From Fistulifera solaris (taxonomy: Eukaryota > Bacillariophyta > Bacillariophyceae > Naviculales > Stauroneidaceae), in contig AP026125.1 in assembly GCA_030295235.1 (NCBI GenBank), positions 124,001-188,000 on the forward strand: a stretch of 64,000 nucleotides of DNA, written 5' to 3'. Within the stretch, counting starts at the first letter, position 1, and each line of letters begins with the position of its first letter. The notes below the pieces were generated by a model. That model had not been told where the DNA came from and made no database searches. It worked only from the letters and a program-made list of their open reading frames with translations. Both the position numbers and the translations under genes were made by a program. Shown here piece by piece: positions 1 through 8,622 of this stretch.

Positions 1-150
1 TTGTAAGCTTCTCTTTTCGAACCGTATTGAACGCAGTTTCATCTTTTCTTGCATGTTGCGCCGCATCCTCCGCCATGCAACATGCAAACGATGCAACAAG
101 CAACGAACGTAAAAAAAGAATGGAAGGAACGCAGTTCAATTTTAATAATT

Positions 151-2564
151 ATGAAATCTCTTCCAGTTCTTTTACTTCCGTTCTTGCTACAAGCTACCTC
201 GGCAGAGTTATTGCGTGCTGACAAGGCAACAAACCGCGAAGGAAACGATGAAAGCGTGAAGACAGCGCGAGATTCGAAAGCACCTATCCGCAACCGACGT
301 CTTTTCAATGTATTCAACTTGCAATCGCTCTTGGATGACACGACAAAAACCGAAGAAGTCATTGATGACTCGTCATTTGAGTCGGGTCGTAGCTACTTCA
401 ACCTTTTCACCAACATTTTTACTGGCGAACGTGAACCGAGTGAGTCACCCGCGAACGAAAAGCCTGCGAATGAGAAGCCGCCCGCGGACAGCAAAGAGGA
501 GGAGAAAGAAGAAGAAGTCGTGCCGAAAGTAGAAGACACGACTCTGGCTCCGACGCGCGCCCCTGTGGAGAAACAGACAGTTCAGCCGGTCACCGCCGAG
601 AAGGTAAAGGAAACAGCGAAAAACTTTCTGGAAACGTATACCGGAGGTTGGGTGCCCAAACCGGAAGGAACCTATTCGGAAATCTTCTTGAGTGTGTTTG
701 CTGCTCGTACGGTGAATCCTACAATCTCGCCGGCTCCTACGATGTCTCCTGCCCCGAGCGCTGTGCCCACAATTCTTCCGGTTGCTGGTACGGAAGGACC
801 CACAACAACTGTATTCCCTACGACTGGACCCACAACCGCTCCTTCTTTGATTCCATCTTCGCAAATTCAAACAGTTCCCCCATCCGTCTCAGTCCCTCCG
901 TCACTCGCGCCGAATGATTTAAGCGGTGCACCGACTTCGAGCTTTTCCCCGACTTCGAGCCAATTGCCTACGTTAGTAGGAACTGGAAGCGAGGATCCAA
1001 CTCTTTCGCAAGTACCGACAAGCCTTTCGCCTTCGACATCTTTGGCGCCTTCTCTGGTGCCAAGTTCGAATATCATTGCCTCGATTAAGCCTTCCGTGTC
1101 GGCAGCTCCTTCCATTACCGCGCTGCCATCCGCATCGAGAGCACCTTCGTCAACTGCACAGCCTTCTGGATCGGTGCAGCCTTCTCGATCATCACCTCCG
1201 ACTGTTTCGGAATCTCCTTCCGTGTTGCCCACAAGCAACAGTACTATAAGTGTTCCCCCTAGTTCGGGTCCCACTACGACAATTGCTCCCTCTCTCGCTC
1301 GTGTCGAAGGAGGCTTTACGACCGAACTCAATCTGGATCAAGTGCCCGAAGCATATCGACAAGTGTTTACTGACGCCGCTGCGCGGTGGGATACAGTCAT
1401 CGTGGGCGACTTACAGGACTTTGTCATGACCGAAGCCGACCGCGCTACGGCAGGGTCACGTTGTGATGCTTCCACGATACCTGATGTTATCGATGATGTG
1501 TTTATTTGTTCCAGCCTTCCCAGCATAGACGGCGCCGTGGGAATCCTCGGTTCAGCCGGCCCTCTATTAGGTTTGTTTTGATTGAAGAGATTGCTTTGTT
1601 TTGTTGTGTTGAACAGCGAAAATTTTCGCTCGATTTTTCCTCTTTTTAGCTCCAAACTCATTTTTATTCGTTCTTCGCAGCTCGAAGTGGAGAAATCTTG
1701 CAGACATCTGTCGGATATATGCAGTTTGATTTGGCAGACATCGATATTTTGAATGAAAATGGTCAACTTGCCGGGACAATTGTAAGTTCGACCTTAGATT
1801 TTCTGTCTTAACCCTAACCCTAATTTGTTTTGCAGTGACTTCTTTGTCGTAACCCCTAACCCTAACTCACCGATCATTTTTCCACTTTGTTCAGCTCCAT
1901 GAGATGGCACATGTGGTGAGTAGTCTCAATTCAAGTTCATGACTTTCCTGTCGCAACATATTTGTCTCACTTCAGCGGCTATTGCGTCGTATTCCTTCTG
2001 CAGTACGGCATCGGTACGCTATGGGGACCCAACTCTTTGGTAGAAAACAACGACATTTGTGCGTATCGCTACGATTCTAAGGCTAGTGAAGAGTATCGTG
2101 CCTTGAGTGGATGCGACGGAGCTGTTCCCATTGAAACTGACGGAGCCGAGGGAACGAAATGCTTGCATTGGGATGAAGATTGCTTTCAATCCGAACTCAT
2201 GACGGGTGTCAATACAGGTAGCCAAGAACTCTCACGCATCACCGTAGCGGGCTTGGAGGATTTAAGTTACACGGTAGATTACAGTCAAGCTACGCCTTAC
2301 CCGTCGTCTCTGTTGGCGCCCAGTTGCAACTGCAATGCGAATCGCAACTTGAACGAGGATGTTTTCTTCAATGAGCGACGACAATTACAGACAGAAACTA
2401 CCACAGCGGCGAGATTGAATGCGATCGATTATGGACGTTCCCAGCTGCGATCGTTTCGAGCTGCTGCTTTGGGCGGCAACTCTGTATACTTAGGTGACAA
2501 GGTGATTGTTGTGTTGTATTGGGATGATGGGGTAAAGTCCGTCGTTGTTCGGTCTGATACCTAA
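151..2564 (+). CDS. Leishmanolysin-like (M8) secreted zinc metalloprotease, copy 1
   Basis: Predicted secreted zinc endopeptidase. Exons are 151-1570, 1681-1781, 1895-1915 and 2004-2564; phases join in frame to give 700 aa. The start at 151 gives a signal peptide (MKSLPVLLLPFLLQATSA). An earlier in-frame stretch has no good ATG. A long Pro/Ser/Thr linker (about residues 130-420) precedes the M8-type domain, which begins near FTTELNLDQVPEAYR. The zinc motif HEMAH lies on a 21-nt microexon encoding LHEMAHV and is followed in the next exon by YGIGTLW, giving HExxHxxGxGxxW. The likely third zinc ligand and Met-turn are in CLHWDEDCF...ELMTG. It heads a tandem array of four paralogues spaced 0.5-0.7 kb apart. 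The second intron holds telomere-like repeats. Family assignment is strong; the substrate is unknown. Confidence 0.88.
1809..1866. repeat. Telomere-like CCCTAA runs inside an intron
   Basis: Two short runs of the TTAGGG-type telomeric repeat (seen as TAACCCTAACCCTAA at 1809-1823 and TAACCCCTAACCCTAAC at 1850-1866) lie within the 113-nt second intron of protease copy 1. A cryptic TTTTGCAG acceptor lies between them. The equivalent introns of the other copies lack these runs. Confidence 0.85.
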
Positions 2565-3026
2565 TGTGTGACTGAAAGAGTTACAGAATACATAGGTAGA
2601 ATAGTGATATTTGTTTTCAGGTTTCTATTGCATTTGCTTCGTCAAATAATTGTGTCTTCGTTTTCATTTATTACTGAGTAAAAAATACTCTACTCCGAGT
2701 AAAAGGTTATACAACTATACAACGGGTCGCTTCACTCGGGACTCGACTAATTACCTGTTCAACACCAAAGCTACTGTAGGGTGTATTGTACTATATCCTT
2801 GTACAGCTGTCAAGCATAATGTGAGCCATGTGTCTTACCGCTATCACCAATGTACATTATATCATAGAGTCCCGAAGTGGATGCCGTTGCGCGGTTTGAA
2901 TTTTTTTGGCGGAACGCCTTGCCTTCACATTTTGGAAGTTGAAAGCCTCGGCTTTTTCATCCTTGATCGCGAAAGAACCGAACGCCACCTGCAATAATTG
3001 CCAATGAGAACAGAATCATAGCCAAG
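2565..3026. other. Intergenic spacer between protease copies 1 and 2
   Basis: This 462-bp AT-rich spacer must hold the 3' end of copy 1 and the promoter of copy 2. I see no conserved ORF or RNA gene. The open frame at 2650-2997 has no signal peptide or recognisable domain. Confidence 0.6.
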
Positions 3027-5181
3027 ATGAATACTAAGAGCGCCCTACTTATCCTTTCTGCTCTTACGACTATGTCGTCGGTATCTGCTAAGACCACAAG
3101 ACGAAGCGGCTATACGGTGCAACGCGGAGAGAACGATTCCGCTCGCCGAAGGCAGCTGAAGAAATCCAAATCGCATTCGGTCGATAAAGAACACAAGTCA
3201 GATTTAAAATCGAGTTCACGGCCAAGTGTAGTGCCAACACAGGCACCTGTCGCAACTCAACCTGTAGCGCCTTCTCCACAATCAACGTCGAAATCGAAGA
3301 AGCTTGATGATCGTCATGAGTTAGGCAAGGGCAAAAAGCGAAAGGTACCGAAACAAGAAAGCTCTAAATCGAAAAAACTAGACGATCGAGAAGAGTTGGA
3401 CAAAAATAAAAAGAAGAAGAAATCACGCAAAAAGTCTAAAGAATGCCAGAGTTTAGAGGAAGAAGACGAACCGACAACATCGCCCACTTCTTCACCGAAA
3501 AAGAAATCCAAGTCGCATTCAAAAGAAAAAGGCAGAGGTAAAGCTTCGTCTCCTGTAACATCGCCAACGCAACAACCTTCCAAAGGCCTTTATTACGTGG
3601 GTAAGCGAGAGAAGTTGAGCAAGGATTACCCAGAGACGGATTGTGTTACATCTACGACAAGTCCAGTGACATCGCCAGTATCTACATCGAGCCCGTTGGC
3701 ATCTTCAGTCATTACATCAAGCCCACTGGCGTCTTCTGTGACAACACCCAGTTCTCTCCATCCGCCTACGAGCAGTCCAACTGCTCTCAAAACCGCAGCA
3801 CCTACGGCTCCTCCGCAACCCGACACTGCGCCTCCTACTCTATCCCCAATCAAATCACCGACACGAGCTCCCAATCCTCCTCCTGTAAAGCCTCCAGTGA
3901 CACCTCCTGTGCCGCGCCCTGTTCCACGACCCGTAGCTCCTCCTGTACCGAGACCTGTGCCTCGTCCGGTGGCTCCTCCCGTTCCACGCCCTGTGGCACC
4001 TCCTCCAATCACCGCCGGAGAGTTTGAAACGACTCTAAATCTAGACCAAGTACCTGATCGTTTCAGATCAGCATTCATTAATTCCGCAACAATATGGGAC
4101 AACGTCATTGTTGGAGATATGTCGGACTTTGTGGTGGACGCTTCTGTACTGAACAGCCCGAATTTGAATTGCGATACGTCGACGTTGCCGGACGTAATTG
4201 ACGACATTTTCATTTGTGCTTCGGTCCAGCCGATCGACGGGCCGGACTCCATCCTGGGGACAGCCGGGCCCACATTTTTCCGCTTTGAAGATACGATTAC
4301 TTCTACAATTGGCTTTATGAATTTCGATGAAGCTGACATGGATCTTCAGCGGGAAGAAGGCACTTTACAAGGCTTGATTGTAAGTTTCTCGACATTCAGG
4401 TGTATTGTTGTGCTCTCAAACAATATTCTAACACTCTGTTCTTTTAACAAACTGTTAGCTTCACGAAATGGCCCACGTCGTAAGTTGCAGATAGCGTGTC
4501 CAACTCATTCCTTTACATACTATCATTTCTCACTCGATTTTTCCTTTTAAAATCCAGTATGGATTCGGCACATTGTGGGACTTGAATGGCCTTGCCGCGG
4601 CAACAGCTCCGTGTCCATACAAATCGGATTCTCGTGCGAGTGAAGAATATCGAAAACTAAGTGGCTGCGATGCCTCCATCCCTGTCGAACAAGAATTTGG
4701 TGCCGGAACGGCATGTTTGCACTGGGATGAGACTTGTTTCATGGGTGAACTCATGACAGGTTCCAGTTCCGATGGCTTGGAGTTGTCCCGTTTCACAATA
4801 GCTTCTTTAGAAGACCTGGGCTATACAGTCGATTACTCGAAAGCGACTGCCTTTGATACTTCCCAAATGAGTCCGAGTTGCGTCTGCAACAATCGGAGAC
4901 AGTTGAGAGGTAGCCACGACCGTGGTATTTTCTCGTATCAAAACGTAGGCAACGTTCCACAATGGGCATCGGACGCGCAGCTTCGATCGCACAAGCCCCC
5001 ACTCAGCGAAGAGGGAAATCGAATTGCCCGAGCGCACGGTTTATCCATTTTAAACGCCAACCATGAGTGGAAAAAAGCGTATTTGAGGGACGACTTGGCG
5101 GAGCACTATGTCGGTGATCAAATCATCGTTGTCCTTTACATGGAAAATGGGTATAAATACTCTGTGATGGTGAAGAGGTAG
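3027..5181 (+). CDS. Leishmanolysin-like (M8) secreted zinc metalloprotease, copy 2
   Basis: Exons are 3027-4379, 4459-4479 and 4558-5181 (665 aa). The N-terminus MNTKSALLILSALTTMSSVSA is a signal peptide. Residues ~40-200 are rich in Lys/Ser (SKSKKLDD-type units), followed by a Pro-rich spacer with repeated APPVPRPVPRPV units, then the M8 domain from ETTLNLDQVPDRFR. The 21-nt microexon encodes LHEMAHV and YGFGTLW follows; the third ligand is in CLHWDETCF and the Met-turn in GELMTG. All zinc ligands are present, so it should be active. It lacks the upstream intron found in copies 1 and 3, so introns have been gained or lost within the array. The C-terminus (VLYMENGYKY) is shared with copy 3. 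No GPI or membrane tail is visible, so secretion to the wall or medium is likely. Confidence 0.9.
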
Positions 5182-5673
5182 TAGATGCCATGATGTCACC
5201 TGTAAATTCCTAGCTTTTTTCGTTTTTGCGAATCAACCGTAGCTGCCTTTGAAGCAGCTTCTCATGCGACAAACACAAAATACAGCTAAAACGTAGTAAG
5301 CAAGAATGCATTACCGAGAAATAAGTCGTCGGTTTCTCTAACCATAGACTGCATGCCTATTATTATTTGTCATCGCATGCATTTTTCTTCGATCCACCGC
5401 CGCCTTTCGTCTTGCGTGAAGTTGCAGTCACGCGTCATTTGTCATTGTTGAGTCACGTGTCGAAACAGGGCGCGCGCTAGGAGCGAATGGTTGTGTACTC
5501 TGTAGCCCAGTTTCGAGTACCGGTTTTCGTTGTGGCGAATTTTTGGCCGTAACGGCTCACTTTTTGGCGCAAAACAAAAACCTCGTCACAAACATCCGAA
5601 GACAAAGTAAAATTCAAAAACACACGCCTTCGTCAGGAACAGGTATCTTGTTCTTGTGATTTAAATAACAAAC
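5182..5673. other. Intergenic spacer between protease copies 2 and 3
   Basis: This 492-bp spacer has no credible ORF or RNA gene. It is expected to contain the copy 2 terminator region and the copy 3 promoter; no clear element could be picked out by eye. Confidence 0.6.
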
Positions 5674-7917
5674 ATGAAGGCCGAGCAACTTTTATCAGTT
5701 CTCTTAGCCGTGTCGAGCTTTTCCGCGGCGCAAGCCCGGCATGTGCGAGCATCACTTCGTGCTGATCGCAACCTCAACGTTCAGGTTGTCAATGACTTGA
5801 TGTACTTAAAGAAATCGACTAAAACAGACTCCACAAGTAAGAAAACAACAAGAGGGAAAGGAACGGAAACTTCGGGCAAGGGCGGAAAAGGTTCGCAAAC
5901 AACCTCCAAAACGACAAGTCAGAAAACATCCAAAGGCAAAGGGTCGGCATCTTCATCACCATCACCCACTATGCCATCTTCGGGTAAAGGCAGCGGCAAA
6001 GGCAGCGGTAAAAAGAGCTCAAAGGTTTCCATGGATGAACCCACCGCGGCTCCAACTGTGCATCCTGCTTGTTCTCCGAGTCCAATTGTGTCAATATCGA
6101 CCGAAATGCCCTTAGCAGCACCCACCGTTCCTGTACCGAGTCCGGTTGTTGTCCCCGCTCCAGTGCCTGCACCGACTCCGGTTGCTGCTCCAGTTCCTGT
6201 ACCGACTCCTGTCGTTACACCTACTGTTTCGCCTTCCGCTATTTCGGAGCCAACTGCGACACCACAAGCTGAGATTACGGATGCTCCGACAACCGCCAAT
6301 CCGACAGCAAGTCCGACGACATCTGAACCCTCTGTCACGGCTTCACCGACATCGACTGACACGGAAAGTCCAACTGCAAGTCCTACGACGCCCGAACCAT
6401 CGGTCACAGCCTCTCCTGCACCTTCACAAGCAGTGACCGGAACTCCCTCGCAAGAAGCGACTACCAGTCCCGCGCCTACAATCACTTCCTTCCCCACCAT
6501 AACAGCAGAACCTTCTTCAGCAGTTACAAGCGCACCATCACAGGACAATTCCAGCCCCGAGCCTACTTCTACTGTCGCTCCATCGCCCGCTGGAACGTCG
6601 GAACCTTCACTAGCAGTCACGGATCCTCCCTCCGTAGATAATTCGAGTCCAGAACCAACACCGGTACCAATCTCCGAATTCGACACGACGCTTGGTCTCG
6701 AACAGGTCCCCGATCGATTTCAATCGTCCTTTATTGACGCAGCGAGGATCTGGGATACGGTGATTGTCGGGGATATGCCAGACCTTGTTGTGGACAGTGA
6801 TGTCTTGAACAGCCCCAGTTTGAACTGCGATCCTTCAACATTGCCTGATGTTATCGACGATATCTTCATTTGCGCCAGTATAACACCTATTGACGGGCCC
6901 TTCGGAGTTCTTGGAACAGCCGGCAAGTCTTTTCACAGTTTGGGTTAATTTGGCTTCGTATTGACCGGCAACTCACACAACGTTTCTTTTTTGAAGGCCC
7001 TCAACTTGCTCGCTTTGGTGATACGATCACAGTTACTGTCGGCGGAATGAACTTTGATGAGGCTGACATGGACTTGCAACTCGAAGCCGGTACTTTAGAA
7101 GGCCTAATTGTACGTTGACTGATGCTTTTATGTCATTCAATAAGCTTTGTTCACTAACACAATGATACTCTTTGTTAACCGACTTGCAGTTACACGAAAT
7201 GGCACATGTGGTAAGTTTGCTGCAGCACGAACGTAATAATTCAATGAACTTGGTAGTTTCTTACACAGTCGCGTTCGCTTTCAGTACGGATTCGGTACTT
7301 TGTGGGCGTTTAACAATCTTGCTCCACAAGCGCTTCCATGTCCATACAGTTATGATTCCCGAGCCAGCGAAGAATATCGATTGCTAAGTGGGTGCGATGC
7401 TTCTATACCAGTGGAAGATGATTTCGGTGCTGGGACGCAGTGTTTGCACTGGGATGAAGATTGTTTTTTGGGTGAGCTCATGACAGGATTCAGCACGGAC
7501 GGCTTAGAGTTGTCAGTCTTAACGGTTGCCGCCCTGGATGATCTTGGCTACACGGTGGACTATTCAAGAGCGGAACCTTATGATACGTCCAAGATGAGCC
7601 CGGATTGCGTTTGTAACCGGAGAGAGCTACAAGGCACACCAGAGAAAGACATACCTGAAGTGTTTACCTACCACAACGTGGGTAAACTTCCCATATCGCA
7701 CATCAGCACAACCAGCAGTTCTAGTCTTAGGCCACCGCTCAGCGAAGAAGGAAATCGAATTGCGAGGGCTCACGGAATGGCCATCTTGGACGCAAACCAC
7801 GAGTGGAAGAACGCTTACCTCAAGGATGAGCAAGCTGATCAATATATTGGTGATCAAATAGTTGTTGTTCTTTACATGGAAAATGGCTACAAATACACAG
7901 TCATGGTGACAAGATAA
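5674..7917 (+). CDS. Leishmanolysin-like (M8) secreted zinc metalloprotease, copy 3
   Basis: Exons are 5674-6922, 6997-7109, 7190-7210 and 7285-7917 (671 aa). The first intron appears to be GC-AG (donor GCAAGT at 6923). Only this junction restores the frame that matches the paralogues (GTAGP...ARFGDTI). The signal peptide is MKAEQLLSVLLAVSSFSAAQA. A Lys/Ser/Gly-rich segment (SGKGGKG, SGKGSGKGSGKKS) is followed by a long PT/PS linker and then the M8 domain. The microexon encodes LHEMAHV, then YGFGTLW; CLHWDEDCF and ELMTG supply the third ligand and Met-turn. It is closest to copy 2 at the C-terminus (SEEGNRIARAHG, VLYMENGYKY), suggesting a recent duplication. Predicted active. Confidence 0.9.
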
Positions 7918-8622
7918 CGACATGTCTATACGCGTGAACGAAAGCGTGCTAAGAGTCATAGAATCATAATCGCAGACCGAGGTCGCACTTGTGAAATAGT
8001 TTGTTATTAAATGGAAGGGCGTCTTTTGTGGAGGAAGGGAGTTTGTTATTGTTATTTACATGAAATCGGGAACTCCTTCAAAGCAAATATAGAATTCCAA
8101 TGTAGCGCAAACCTCTCAGAATTAGTTTGATAATGGTTAGTTTGAATGAGGGGGCCCTAGGTGTGGCATTTTTTCCGCATTTGACCGGAAGGACGTTAAA
8201 ATTCTGCCTCTCAGTACAAGTTCCTACGTAAAGCCTACGGCGAGGCAGAATTTTAACGTCGTTTCCCGTAACAAGAATGTGAGCACGTGCTTCCAATCTC
8301 CTCAGTAGTTTCCAGAATCTTACCGGTACACATTTATCTAATCCGCAAAACCCATTTGAAAATCAAACTAGCGGTACTGAATTGACTATACGCTCAACAA
8401 GTAAACTCAAAAATTCATCGCGGATGCGTTGAAAAGAAAAATTGCCTCACAAATTGATCGATCTTGTAGACGACCATCGGAGAGCCGGCCATAACACAGA
8501 AACGATTCAAAGCGTGCCGTTGAATAAGAACATCTTGTCTTCTGACACCCGAAACTCACGAGTTCTTTTACATTGACGATTGATATCGCAAAACCGTTAT
8601 TAAAGCCAAAGTCAGAACCACC
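7918..8622. other. Spacer between protease copies 3 and 4, containing a hairpin
   Basis: A 705-bp spacer. No conserved ORF is visible. Its main feature is a perfect 19-bp inverted repeat at 8192-8260, described separately. Confidence 0.6.
8192..8260. repeat. Perfect 19-bp inverted repeat (hairpin)
   Basis: The arm GACGTTAAAATTCTGCCTC at 8192-8210 is the exact reverse complement of GAGGCAGAATTTTAACGTC at 8242-8260, with a 31-nt loop. Partial pairing extends the stem outward for about 8-10 more bases with mismatches. It could be a small-RNA precursor, a MITE remnant or a 3'-end structure; the sequence does not decide. Confidence 0.85.

Noticed and set aside
2650-2997. 115-codon ORF between protease copies 1 and 2
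   Set aside because: No domain, no ATG in good context, composition like spacer DNA.
3626-4339. 237-codon minus-strand Gly/Thr-rich ORF
   Set aside because: Antisense of the Pro-rich linker of protease copy 2, with no independent support.
5919-6686. 255-codon minus-strand ORF rich in Gly/Val/Thr
   Set aside because: Antisense shadow of the Pro/Thr/Ser linker of protease copy 3; biased codons keep both strands open.
6923-6996. GT donor at 6926 (AAGTCT) for copy 3 intron 1
   Set aside because: Gives a reading frame that does not match any paralogue after the acceptor.
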